Positions 28,305 to 36,405 of a stretch of 64,000 nucleotides of DNA are shown here, piece after piece (position 1 is the stretch's first letter; each line of letters opens with the position of its first letter). The notes under the pieces were generated by a model. The model ran no database searches and was not told the DNA's origin. It saw only the letters and a program-made list of their open reading frames with translations. The translations under genes and the position numbers were made by a program. This stretch comes from Betaproteobacteria bacterium (lineage in GTDB: Bacteria; Pseudomonadota; Gammaproteobacteria; Burkholderiales; Rhodocyclaceae), in assembly GCA_016703785.1 (NCBI GenBank), contig JADJBM010000013.1, positions 1 through 64,000 on the forward strand. Direction: 5' to 3'.

Positions 28305-28817
28305 ATGATCCCCCTGATCAAGCGCATCCTGCGCACCGGCATCGTCACCGAGAAACGGCCCGAGCCCGTCGAGTCGGTGGAGATCGCGCGCGAAATGAGG
28401 CAACTGAGCGACGACATCCTGCGCATCCTCGGCCGGGCGCTGACCATCCGTCAGGTCGACGCCGGTTCCTGCAACGGCTGCGAGCTGGAAATTCACGCCC
28501 TCAACAATCCCTACTACAACCTCGAAGGGTACGGCATCAAGTTCGTCGCCAGCCCGCGCCACGCCGACATGCTGCTGGTCACCGGCCCGGTGACGAAGAA
28601 CATGGAGAACGCGCTGAAGGTCGCCTACGATTGCACGCCCGATCCGAAGCTGGTGGTGGCGGTGGGCGACTGCGGCTGCACGGGGGGCGTCTTCGGCGCG
28701 AGCTATGCGAGTTGCGGCGCGGTGGAGAACGTCATCCCGGTGGATGTGCGCGTGCCGGGTTGTCCGCCGACGCCGGTTGCATTGCTGCAAGGCATCCTGG
28801 CGGCCATCCGCCGCTGA
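28305..28817 (+). CDS. hyfI: Hydrogenase small-subunit/NuoB-like iron-sulfur protein
   Basis: A 170-residue NuoB/HycG-family protein. The four cysteines of the proximal [4Fe-4S] (N2-type) cluster are all present: SCNGCELE near residue 53, GDCGCTGG and PGCPPTP. It passes electrons to or from the large subunit. Start ATG at 28305 (MIPLIKRILRTGIVTEK) follows a REP-like repeat, so it is separated from hyfG by 163 bases. No hyfA/hyfH ferredoxin-like subunit, no maturation protease and no formate dehydrogenase are nearby, so the electron input is unknown. Confidence 0.92.
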   Translation: MIPLIKRILRTGIVTEKRPEPVESVEIAREMRQLSDDILRILGRALTIRQVDAGSCNGCELEIHALNNPYYNLEGYGIKFVASPRHADMLLVTGPVTKNMENALKVAYDCTPDPKLVVAVGDCGCTGGVFGASYASCGAVENVIPVDVRVPGCPPTPVALLQGILAAIRR

Positions 28818-28849
28818 TCTCCCGAAGGCGGGCGCCACGGCGCCCGGTC

Positions 28850-28970
28850 CGCTAGGTTTCCTGAATCGTTTCGAGCGAGCGCGAACGCCTCTCCCAGGTG
28901 CGGCCAGCCGAGATCGAAGATGCCGTCCAGATTGCGGAAGGGCTGGATGATGCCGCGCAAGCGGATGCGT
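28850..28970 (-). other. Possible remnant of a minus-strand coding sequence between hyfI and chrA
   Basis: Read on the minus strand, this stretch encodes a protein-like run (RIRLRGIIQPFRNLDG, then IFDLGWPHLGEAFALARN) that ends soon afterwards at or before hyfI. It has no convincing start and no full length. It could be the tail of a displaced gene or chance coding in GC-rich DNA. I do not recognise the family. Confidence 0.25.
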
Positions 28971-30335
28971 TTATCCCGCCATCAGTCCGCGGCCCAGGTG
29001 GAAGGCCAGGCCGATCAGCGCGCAGGCGCCGATCACCTTCATGATGTCCTGCTTGTACTTCCACAGGGCGAGGAAAGCGGCGATGGCGACCGCTACCTGC
29101 AGCCATTCGAACGGGCCGGCAAAGGGTGCGGTGTCGCTGGCCAGCGGCCAGAAGGTGTGCCAGGCGAAGAAGGTGGCCAGGTTCAGGATCACGCCGACCA
29201 CGGCGGCGGTGATGGCGGTGAGCGGCGCGGTGAACTTCAGTTCGCCGCGCGTCGCCTCCACCAGCGGCCCGCCGGCGAGGATGAAGAGGAAGGAGGGCAG
29301 GAAGGTGAAGAAGGTCGCCACTGCCGCACCGGCGAGGCCCGACGCGACCGGGTTGCCGGCCACCACCTTGGTTACGCCGCCGAGATAGCCGACCCAGGTC
29401 ACCACCATGATGAGCGGACCCGGCGTGGTCTCGCCGAGCGCCAGACCATCCATCATCTGCGGTCCGCTGAGCCAGCCGAATTGTTCCACGCCGCCCTGAT
29501 AGACGTAGGGCAGCACGGCGTAGGCGCCGCCGATGGTGAGGAAGGCGGCCTTGGTGAAGAACTCGCCCATGTCGTAGAGATCGGGCATGCCGCGGATGGC
29601 TAGCAGGGAGACCGCCCAGATCGCCGCGAAGAAGAGGATCGTCAGGGCCAGCTTGCCCCAGGTGAATTTCGTGTGCGGCGGCGGCGGCGTGTCGTCGTCG
29701 ATCAGCGCCGGGCCGTATTGCGTGTGCGAGGCGCCGTGGCCGCCGCCGCTCTTGAATTTGTCTGCCAGTTTGCCGCCCGCTGCGCCACCTATTCCGCCGA
29801 GGAGGGCGGCGGCCAGCACGATCCAGGGGAAGTCGATCTTGAAGAAGAAGATGCCGACGAAGGCCAGTGCAGCGATGCCGAGCAGGACTTCGTTGCGGAT
29901 CGCCCGCGAGCCGATGCGCCAGGCGGCGAACAGCACCACGGCCACCACCGCCGGCTTGATGCCGTAGAAAATGCCCTGTACCGCAGCCACGTCGCCGAAG
30001 GCGAGATAGACCCAGGCCAGCAGCGAGAGCAGCGCGAAGGCCGGCAGGAAGAACAACACGCCGGCGACCACCGCGCCCTTCACGCCATGCAGCAGCCAGC
30101 TGATGTAGATGGCCAACTGGGTCGCCTCCGGCCCGGGCAGCAGCATGCAGTAGTTGAGTGCGTGCAGATAGCGTTGCTCGGAAATCCAGCGTCGGCGCTC
30201 GACCAGCTCCTGGTGCATGATGGCGATCTGCCCGGCCGGGCCGCCGAAGCTGATGAAGCCGAGCTTGAGCCAGTACTTGAAGGCTTCGCCCAGCGTGGGG
30301 GCGGGCGGGGGATGCGATGCGTTGGCGGTGTCCAC
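28971..30335 (-). CDS. chrA: Chromate transporter ChrA (two-domain CHR family)
   Basis: A 454-residue inner-membrane protein made of two homologous CHR domains. The N-terminal domain has KLGFISFGGPAGQIAIMHQ and NYCMLLPGPEATQLAIYISW; the second starts near KAAFLTIGGAYAVLPYVYQG, with the paired TTPGPLIMVVTWVGYLGG motif. ChrA exports chromate, possibly in exchange for another anion. I chose the GTG at 30335 because GAGGACA precedes it by a few bases; an ATG at 30464 gives an extra non-conserved 43 residues. Divergent from the MFS gene at 30449. Confidence 0.93.
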   Translation of the reverse strand: MDTANASHPPPAPTLGEAFKYWLKLGFISFGGPAGQIAIMHQELVERRRWISEQRYLHALNYCMLLPGPEATQLAIYISWLLHGVKGAVVAGVLFFLPAFALLSLLAWVYLAFGDVAAVQGIFYGIKPAVVAVVLFAAWRIGSRAIRNEVLLGIAALAFVGIFFFKIDFPWIVLAAALLGGIGGAAGGKLADKFKSGGGHGASHTQYGPALIDDDTPPPPHTKFTWGKLALTILFFAAIWAVSLLAIRGMPDLYDMGEFFTKAAFLTIGGAYAVLPYVYQGGVEQFGWLSGPQMMDGLALGETTPGPLIMVVTWVGYLGGVTKVVAGNPVASGLAGAAVATFFTFLPSFLFILAGGPLVEATRGELKFTAPLTAITAAVVGVILNLATFFAWHTFWPLASDTAPFAGPFEWLQVAVAIAAFLALWKYKQDIMKVIGACALIGLAFHLGRGLMAG

Positions 30336-30448
30336 GAAGTGTCCTCGCAATAAACGATTGACGGACTTGGACGGGACACCGTCTTGGTCTGCTGACTCCG
30401 GGGAGTCCGTGTTTTCCCCGGCGCAAATTTTACCAGAATGCTTCAGGC

Positions 30449-31645
30449 ATGAACGACCGCACACTCATTTACTCGGCCGCCTTCCTGCGCGCGCTGGCCA
30501 CCGGCATGGCCGGCGTGTTGCTGGGGCTGACTTTGGCGCGGCTGGGATTTTCCGCCGCTGCCATCGGCGCCGTGCTCTCGGCCGGCCTGGCCGGCGCGAC
30601 GCTGGCGCTGGTGATCGTCACCTGGGCGGGAGACCGCCTCGGACGGCGGCGCTGCCTGGTCTGGCTGTCGCTGCTGGGCGCTTCGGGCGGCATCGGCGCG
30701 GCGCTGGTGTCCGGCCCGCTGGCGATGGCCGCGGTAGCCTTCGTCGGCACGCTCAACGGCATGGGGCGCGACCGCGGCGCCGCCCTGGTGCTGGAGCAGG
30801 CCATCCTGCCAGCCACATCGAACGATGCAGGACGCACCGGCGCCTTCGCCCGCTACAACCTGCTCACCGACATCGGCCACGCGCTGGGCGCACTGCTCGC
30901 GGCGGCGCCGACCCTGCTCGCGGCGTTCGGCGTCGACGAAACGGAGGCGCATCGCGCCATGTTCCTGCTCTACGCGGGGCTGCTCGCTGCCGGCGCGCCG
31001 CTGGCCCTCGCGCTCTCAGCCGCGGCCGAGATTGGTGCTACGGGTCCGCGCCGGCCGGTGTCGCCGGAAAGCAGGAAGATCGTCTGGAAGATATCCGCCC
31101 TGTTCGCCGTCGACAGCATTGCCGGCGGCTTTCTCGGTACGGCGCTGCTGTCCTATTTCTTCTTCGAGCGCTTCGCCGTCTCGGCTGCCCTGATCGGCGC
31201 GCTGTTCTTCGCCGCGCGCGCGCTCAATGCCCTCTCGCATCTCGGCGCGGCGTGGCTGGCGGCGCGCATCGGGTTGGTGAACACGATGGTGTTCACGCAC
31301 ATCCCGTCGAGCCTCCTGCTCGCCGCCGTGGCCTTCGCGCCGACCTTCTGGGTGGCGGCGCTGCTGTTTCTGCTGCGCGAGGGCCTGGTGGAAATGGACG
31401 TGCCGACGCGGCAGTCCTATGTCATGGCGGTGGTGCGGCCGGAAGAGCGCACCTATGCCTCGGGCGTGACGCATCTGGTGCGCGTCGGCGGCTGGGCGGT
31501 GGCGCCGGGCATCGCCGGCTGGCTGATGCAGGCCGCCTCGCTCGCCGCGCCGCTGTTCATCGGCGCCGGCATGAAGATCGCCTACGATCTATTGCTGTGG
31601 CGCGCCTTCCGCAAGCTGAAGCCGCCGGAGGAGCAGGGTCAGTAG
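30449..31645 (+). CDS. MFS transporter
   Basis: A 398-residue protein with about twelve membrane helices and the major-facilitator layout: GLTLARLGFSAAAIGAVL start, loop 2-3 motif GDRLGRRRCLVW, and a long central loop around residue 195. No family-specific motif shows the substrate. It is divergent from chrA, and its 3-prime end overlaps the convergent membrane-anchored START-like gene by seven bases. It may be a drug or sugar exporter; that remains open. Confidence 0.88.
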   Translation: MNDRTLIYSAAFLRALATGMAGVLLGLTLARLGFSAAAIGAVLSAGLAGATLALVIVTWAGDRLGRRRCLVWLSLLGASGGIGAALVSGPLAMAAVAFVGTLNGMGRDRGAALVLEQAILPATSNDAGRTGAFARYNLLTDIGHALGALLAAAPTLLAAFGVDETEAHRAMFLLYAGLLAAGAPLALALSAAAEIGATGPRRPVSPESRKIVWKISALFAVDSIAGGFLGTALLSYFFFERFAVSAALIGALFFAARALNALSHLGAAWLAARIGLVNTMVFTHIPSSLLLAAVAFAPTFWVAALLFLLREGLVEMDVPTRQSYVMAVVRPEERTYASGVTHLVRVGGWAVAPGIAGWLMQAASLAAPLFIGAGMKIAYDLLLWRAFRKLKPPEEQGQ

Positions 31646-32250
31646 AGGAAGATCGGCACGGCGACGAGGAACACGACGAACTCGATCAGCGTCGCCCAGG
31701 CGATCAGCCGCGTGATGCGCCGCTCGCGCGGTGACATGGGAATCCACAGGCGTTCGCGCCAGCCGCGGTAGAGCCGCCAGCGGCCCCAGCGCGCCTGGCC
31801 GAGGAAATGGCGGCGCAGGGCGATGCCCCAGGGCGTCAGGCTGCGGTCGACTTCGGCAAGCTGCGCATCGTTCTGCGGTTGGCGGTAGCGCTCGCGCACA
31901 TGCAGCACCGCCCCGTCGCCGCGCGCTTTTGCCGTCACCTCCGTGGCGAGCTTGAGGCCGCTGTCGTAGCGTAGCGTGAAGCCGCCGGCGCCCGTTTCCT
32001 GGAAAGTCAGCCCGCAGGAGACGGCGAGACCGTTCATCTCGTTGAGCGCCTCGAGGCGGTAGCATTGCCCTTCAGGCAGCCGCTCGAAGCTGCGGATGTC
32101 CAGGTGGGGATTCAGGCGCAGAAAGCGCTCGATGTCGCGCAGTTCGGCGAGCACCGTCTGCGGCGGCTGGGGCAGGTCGACGTCCACCCAGGCCGCGTTG
32201 TCCTCCGCCGGATCGCTGGCGCCGGCGGAAGCGGTGGCGGCCAGCATCAT
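31639..32250 (-). CDS. Hypothetical protein, probable SRPBCC/START-like domain with C-terminal membrane helix
   Basis: A 203-residue protein. Residues about 15-130 look like a polyketide-cyclase/START-type lipid-binding fold (VDVDLPQPPQTVLAELRDIE, later FTLRYDSGLKLATEVTA), and the C-terminus is a hydrophobic helix (LIAWATLIEFVVFLVAVPIF) that should anchor it in the membrane. The fold is a tentative reading. Its ATG overlaps the universal stress protein stop (ATGA), so it is the last gene of the yeiH-peptide-USP operon. Confidence 0.7.
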   Translation of the reverse strand: MMLAATASAGASDPAEDNAAWVDVDLPQPPQTVLAELRDIERFLRLNPHLDIRSFERLPEGQCYRLEALNEMNGLAVSCGLTFQETGAGGFTLRYDSGLKLATEVTAKARGDGAVLHVRERYRQPQNDAQLAEVDRSLTPWGIALRRHFLGQARWGRWRLYRGWRERLWIPMSPRERRITRLIAWATLIEFVVFLVAVPIFLY

Positions 32251-32765
32251 TTCGCGATAATCAGCGGCACGGCCAGCCCGCGCGCAAGCTTTTCTAGGTC
32301 CATGCGCGAACGCAGGCCGGTCATGCCCTTCGGCCGCGGCGGGCCGATGACGGCGAGATCGGCGCCGTGCTCGCGCACCGCTTCGAGCAGGCATTCGGCC
32401 GGCTTGCCATAGCGCAGCACCGGCTCGTACTCGATGCCCGACGATGCGCATTGGTCGGCGACGGCTTGCATCTGATCCTGCGCATCCTTCTTCAGCTGAT
32501 TCTCGACGTGGTGGGCGAAGGCGTCGCGCGTCCACGCGTTGTTGAGCCAGTCGTCGCCCTGCATGCCGTCCCAGAAATCCGGCACGACGTAGAGGTGAAC
32601 GATGCGCGTCTGCCCCGATACGGCGAGCGAGAGCGCCAGCGCCGCCGCCTGCTCCGCGCCGGCCGTGCCGTGGTGGGCGAGGAGCAGGGTGCGCGGCGCG
32701 AGGCCGCCAGCGATGGACAAGGCGGCCGCAGCGTCGACGGCCGCCGGGTTGGCGACAGCGCTCAC
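32247..32765 (-). CDS. Universal stress protein (UspA family)
   Basis: A 172-residue cytoplasmic protein with the UspA fold: TLLLAHHGTAGAEQAAALAL at the beta-1 region, RIVHLYVV, and VLRYGKPAECLLEAVREHGADLAVIGPP. The ATP-binding GxxGxxGS-like loop is altered (PRPKGMTGLRSRM), so nucleotide binding is uncertain. Starts with GTG overlapping the stop of the 44-residue peptide gene. It lies in the operon of the YeiH-type transporter, suggesting a regulatory subunit for that transporter, as USP domains often serve in membrane transport systems; this is inference. Confidence 0.87.
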   Translation of the reverse strand: MSAVANPAAVDAAAALSIAGGLAPRTLLLAHHGTAGAEQAAALALSLAVSGQTRIVHLYVVPDFWDGMQGDDWLNNAWTRDAFAHHVENQLKKDAQDQMQAVADQCASSGIEYEPVLRYGKPAECLLEAVREHGADLAVIGPPRPKGMTGLRSRMDLEKLARGLAVPLIIAK

Positions 32766-32896
32766 TTGCCGACCAGCAGCATGATGGCGACGGCGATGGC
32801 GAAGGCAACAGCCAGGGCGCCGAAATCCTCGTGGCGGTCGCTCACGAAAATCGACAGGTTGGTGCCGCGCTCGAATTGCTTCTCTTCTTCTGCCAT
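32762..32896 (-). CDS. 44-residue single-helix membrane peptide
   Basis: A short gene: ATG at 32896, TGA ending at 32762. The peptide has an acidic/charged soluble start (MAEEEKQFERGTNL), a middle DRHEDFG, and one C-terminal hydrophobic helix (FGALAVAFAIAVAIMLLVGK). GGAGAAG is correctly spaced before the ATG, and its stop overlaps the GTG of the universal stress protein gene, which strongly supports translation. It sits between the YeiH transporter and the USP, so it may be a small accessory subunit of the transporter. Family unknown. Confidence 0.75.
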   Translation of the reverse strand: MAEEEKQFERGTNLSIFVSDRHEDFGALAVAFAIAVAIMLLVGK

Positions 32897-32915
32897 TTTG
32901 CTTCTCCTTTCAACG

Positions 32916-32950
32916 CCCCTCTCCCGCGAACGGGAGAGGGGTTGGGGTGA
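32916..32950. repeat. Palindromic repeat (REP-like) between yeiH-like gene and the small peptide gene
   Basis: CCCCTCTCCCG at 32916-32926 and its exact complement at 32931-32941 enclose CGAA, followed by TTGGGGTGAGGG. It is the same family as the palindromes at 28169-28280 and 44962-45057. It lies inside a minus-strand operon, where it could act as a transcript-stabilising or attenuating hairpin. Confidence 0.7.
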
Positions 32951-32953
32951 GGG

Positions 32954-34636
32954 TTAGACGAATTCACGCACGAACAGCAGGACGACGACGAGCGAGCCAA
33001 GGGCCTTGATGAGGCCCACTGCCGAGCCGATGATGAGCGGCTTGCCGCCCGCCTGCTTGAGCGACTTGGCAGTGATCTGCATGCCCAGGCCGGTGAGGCC
33101 GATGGCGAACAGCCAGGCGATCCAGTCGCGGTAGGCACCAATCGTCTTCGAGCTGTGCCAGGCCGCCTTGTGCGCGGCGCCCAGCGCGTCGGCGGCGCCC
33201 TTGTCGAGCCCCTCGATCTTGGCCACGCTGCGCAGGGTATTGTCCTGCTCGCGCGTCATCACCTTCTTGTTGGCGATCAGGTCGTCCAGCGCCTTCTTCT
33301 CTGCGTCGTTGCGGGCCTTCGGCAGGGCCGACTGCAGGGCGGTCAGCTCCTTTTCCTTGAGCAGCTTGTCTTCCTTGATTTCCGTGCTGGAGAAGTACTT
33401 GCCCTGGTAATGGCCGGCCGGTGCGAAGAGGCCGGCACTTGAGGCGGCGAACATCAGGATGAAGCCGATGACGAACACCGGGAACTTGGCCACCAGCACC
33501 TTGCCGAGGTCGACTTTCTCCGCGCCGACTTCGCGCTTGACGTACCAGGCGGCCAGCCAGACGACGATCAGGGGCAGGAACAGCACGCGCGTGATGTTGA
33601 AGATCTCCGCCACCTTCAGCGTCTCGATGCCCTTCGGGTCGAAGGCCAGCGCGGCGCCGGCGACCTGCGCCGAGTTGAGGATGCCGGTGCCGGCCCAGGC
33701 GCCGAACTGCACCGGCCCCATGTTGAGCAGGTGGCCGACGGTGGGGAAGATGAACATGCACAGCACGCCCCACAGCAGGATGGTGCCGATGGTGTAGGCG
33801 ATGTCCACCGCCTTGGCCTGCACCACGGGGGCGGCGGCCACGGAAGCGGACACGCCGCAGACGCCGACGCCGGCCGAGAGCACGCCGGTCATCGAGTTGG
33901 TGGCGTTGATGCGCGGTCCGATCAGCAGCACCAGGCCGACCGAGCCGAGCACGAAGATGCCGATCAGCACGATCGAGAGGAGGCCGAGCTGCACCAGCTC
34001 CGCCGCCGAATACAGCGTGCCGAGCAGGATGACGCCGGTCTTGAGGAAGAAGCGCGCCGTGCGCACGCCGTTGGCGGCCCAGGCCGGGATCCTCAGCAGG
34101 TTGACGATGATGATGCCGAGCACGATGCCCAGCACCACGTAGTTCAAATTGAAGATGCTGGCGAAGTTCCAGCCCAGCGTCGGCTGTGCCGCCTTGCCCC
34201 AGTTGGCGAAGATGGGATCGAGCATCCAGCGCACGGCGAAGGCGATGACGACGATGAAGGCGATGCCTGGCACGATGCCGATGTAGTAGTCGAGGCTCCC
34301 CTCTTTCGGCTTCCATACCATGATGAGCAGGCCGACCAGGGCGAAGAGGCCGCCGACGATGTAGGACAGCTGTGCCTGTGACGCCTTGACCGCATCGAAC
34401 TTGCCCGGCTTCATGGCCTTGGCTTCGGGCGCCGGCTTGCCTTCCGCCGCGGCTTTCTCGACGGCGGCCTTTTCCGCAGCCTGATGTTTTTCGACGGCCT
34501 GCTTCTGCTCCTTGTAGGCGCCGGGCTGCAGCCAGGCCTGCAAGCCGTCCATCGACCCGGTCTGGTTGAGCCAGCCCCAGGCCAGTATGACGATGCCGAT
34601 CACCAGCAGTGCCGGTGACTTGTGTGTGTAGACCAT
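32954..34636 (-). CDS. YeiH-family putative sulfate exporter with two inserted charged domains
   Basis: A 560-residue inner-membrane protein of the YeiH family (putative sulfate export), against about 350 for ordinary members. The conserved core is recognisable: GPRINATNSMTGVLSAGVGVCGVSASVAAAPV and GAWAGTGILNSAQVAGAAL. Extra length comes from an Ala/Lys/Glu-rich segment near residues 40-85 after the first helix and a charged helical segment at about 407-495 (DNA 33152-33418) before the last two helices. Start ATG 34636 follows GAGGAGG. First gene of an operon with a 44-residue peptide, a USP and a START-like protein. Substrate is inferred from the family only. Confidence 0.85.
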   Translation of the reverse strand: MVYTHKSPALLVIGIVILAWGWLNQTGSMDGLQAWLQPGAYKEQKQAVEKHQAAEKAAVEKAAAEGKPAPEAKAMKPGKFDAVKASQAQLSYIVGGLFALVGLLIMVWKPKEGSLDYYIGIVPGIAFIVVIAFAVRWMLDPIFANWGKAAQPTLGWNFASIFNLNYVVLGIVLGIIIVNLLRIPAWAANGVRTARFFLKTGVILLGTLYSAAELVQLGLLSIVLIGIFVLGSVGLVLLIGPRINATNSMTGVLSAGVGVCGVSASVAAAPVVQAKAVDIAYTIGTILLWGVLCMFIFPTVGHLLNMGPVQFGAWAGTGILNSAQVAGAALAFDPKGIETLKVAEIFNITRVLFLPLIVVWLAAWYVKREVGAEKVDLGKVLVAKFPVFVIGFILMFAASSAGLFAPAGHYQGKYFSSTEIKEDKLLKEKELTALQSALPKARNDAEKKALDDLIANKKVMTREQDNTLRSVAKIEGLDKGAADALGAAHKAAWHSSKTIGAYRDWIAWLFAIGLTGLGMQITAKSLKQAGGKPLIIGSAVGLIKALGSLVVVLLFVREFV

Positions 34637-34907
34637 GCTGCCCTCCTCTTTCCCTCTGGTGCTGCGCGAAGCGCCTGCAGGTGAGCGGCGCGTTATTGGA
34701 ATGTATGCGCTAAGAGGGAGAGTGAGGCGGCGGAGTGGCCCGGTGGGCGGGGGGATGGGTGTGAAACGATACCGAAAGACGCGAGACGTCCATGGTGCTC
34801 CTCCTCTTGGATTGTTCAACCCTGTTCTTTTTATTGTTGGAGCGTATTTCTACAGCTTGAAGGTTGGAACCACAACATGATCAATTAAATGAATGAATGG
34901 AAAAATT
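34637..34907. promoter_or_regulatory. Probable promoter region of the YeiH operon
   Basis: The 271-base gap upstream of the YeiH-type transporter becomes AT-rich between about 34805 and 34910, in contrast with its flanks, as expected for a minus-strand promoter. The part next to the ATG is GC-rich and holds the GAGGAGG ribosome-binding site. No specific regulator site is identified. Confidence 0.35.
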
Positions 34908-36338
34908 CTATGGATTATTTTCGTTCGGCCTCACGACATAGACGCTGCAGGGCGCTTCGGCCACCACCCGGGCCGACACGCTGCCGAGATAGCGTCGCAG
35001 CGCCGAATGGCCGCGCGCGCCGACGATGATGCGGTCCACGTGGTGCGCTGCCGCATAGTCCAGCAGCGTGCCGGCCGCGTCGCTGCCTTCGGCAACATGG
35101 ATGCGCAGTTTCTCCAGCGGCAAGCCGATCGGCCGCGCCCAGTGGCGCAGGGCGACGAGGGCGGTAGTCTGCTGACTGTGCGCCACCTCTGGCGTGGCGT
35201 CCTCGCCGAAAGTCAGCGGCTGCAGTACGGCGACGAGCGTGACGCGCAGGTCCGGCTCGGCGTGAAGCGCCCGGCGCAGGGTTCTGCGCATGGCCCTGGC
35301 CAGCGTGTCGCGACGGTCGTCCAGATCGATGGCCACCATGACGTGGGGCGCACTGGCTAGATGGCGGGAGGGCGTTGAGGCGGGCAGCCCCGGCTCGCGC
35401 AGCCCCTGCAGCCAGCGCTTCGCCACGATGAGCGGTCCGGCGCGATGCCGGCGTTCGGCTCTTTCGGTCAGGGGGATCTGCCCCGGATGGGCGAGATCGT
35501 GCGCGAGTTGCGCGGCCGTGGCGTAGCGCGCGTCGGGGCGGATCTCCAGGCAGCGCAGGATCGTCTCCTGCAGCCAGGCGGGCAGATCGGGCTGGATGGC
35601 GCGCGGCGGCAGCGGATCGATGTAGAGACGCCGTCGCATGGCGCTGCCGGATGTCGGCGCGCCGAAGGGCAGCTTGCCCGTCGCCAGCTGGTAGGCGATG
35701 ACGCCGAGGGCAAAGAGATCGCTGCGCGGATCGCCGCGCCGGCCCTGCAGCTGTTCCGGCGCGATGCCCGCGCCGCTGCCGGCTTTCAGGTCGAACTCCT
35801 CTTCGATCAGGTCGGGCAGCTCGGCATGGCGGGCGATGCCGAAGTCGACCAGCACGGCCGTGCCGTCTGCGCGGAAGAGGACGTTCTCGGGCTTCAGGTC
35901 GAGATGGATCGCATTCTGGCGGTGCAGCGCGTGCGCCGCCGCGGCGACGGCGCCGACCAGGCGGGCGACTTCCGCCGCGTCGAGCGGCGCGCGTGTGACG
36001 GCATCGGTTAGCCGTCCGCCGTCGATGCGCTCCATGACCAGCCAGGGCGTGCCGGCCTGGTCGCCGCTGGCCACCAGTCGAGGCACATGCGGCCCCCTGA
36101 GGCGGCCGAGAATCATCTGTTCCACCTCGAAGCCGACCAGGCAGCCGGGGTGGCTGCCGAAGCCGAGGCTGGGGATCTTCATCAGGAGGGGAAAGGCGGG
36201 CGGGTCGCCGGCCAGGCGCTCGACGGCATACAGGCGCGCCATGCCGCCTTCGTGCAGCAGGCGCATGACGCGGAAGCCGCCCACCTCGGCGCCGGGCGCC
36301 AGCGCTTGCGCGCCCAGGTTCTCCGCTTCGCCATGCAT
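34908..36338 (-). CDS. Serine/threonine protein kinase fused to a universal stress protein domain
   Basis: A 476-residue cytoplasmic protein. Residues about 18-285 form a Hanks-type kinase: glycine loop GGFRVMRLLHEGGMAR, ATP lysine in LLMKIPS, catalytic loop HLDLKPENVLF, DFG in VDFGIARHAE, and the APEQ-like IAPEQLQG. Residues about 335-470 form a USP domain (HVMVAIDLDDRRDTLARAM ... VDRIIVGARGHSALRRYLGSVS), with the G-x-x-G-x9-G-S-type loop intact, so it can probably bind ATP. The ATG at 36338 is chosen because the kinase begins there; 66 further residues upstream look non-coding. Such a fusion suggests stress-controlled phosphorylation, perhaps of the adjacent transporters. Confidence 0.92.
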   Translation of the reverse strand: MHGEAENLGAQALAPGAEVGGFRVMRLLHEGGMARLYAVERLAGDPPAFPLLMKIPSLGFGSHPGCLVGFEVEQMILGRLRGPHVPRLVASGDQAGTPWLVMERIDGGRLTDAVTRAPLDAAEVARLVGAVAAAAHALHRQNAIHLDLKPENVLFRADGTAVLVDFGIARHAELPDLIEEEFDLKAGSGAGIAPEQLQGRRGDPRSDLFALGVIAYQLATGKLPFGAPTSGSAMRRRLYIDPLPPRAIQPDLPAWLQETILRCLEIRPDARYATAAQLAHDLAHPGQIPLTERAERRHRAGPLIVAKRWLQGLREPGLPASTPSRHLASAPHVMVAIDLDDRRDTLARAMRRTLRRALHAEPDLRVTLVAVLQPLTFGEDATPEVAHSQQTTALVALRHWARPIGLPLEKLRIHVAEGSDAAGTLLDYAAAHHVDRIIVGARGHSALRRYLGSVSARVVAEAPCSVYVVRPNENNP

Positions 36339-36405
36339 GGCCGCTCCTGCCGATCCGGCGCTGTCCAGAACGACCGCATCATAGGCCAAGCGGCGGGGCG
36401 CGGAA

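Noticed and set aside
26564..28817. Active hydrogenase 4 (formate hydrogenlyase)
   Set aside because: Large subunit lacks both cysteine pairs for nickel-iron, and no maturation genes, formate dehydrogenase or ferredoxin-like subunits are present; classified as Ehr-like instead.
30083..30335. Alternative longer N-terminus for chrA from ATG 30464
   Set aside because: The extra 43 residues lack the hydrophobic pattern and conservation; the GTG at 30335 with a ribosome-binding site fits the family start.
34635..34880. 81-residue open frame in the gap upstream of the YeiH-type gene
   Set aside because: Reads through a likely promoter region opposite the YeiH start, has no RBS with good spacing and its residue pattern is not protein-like.
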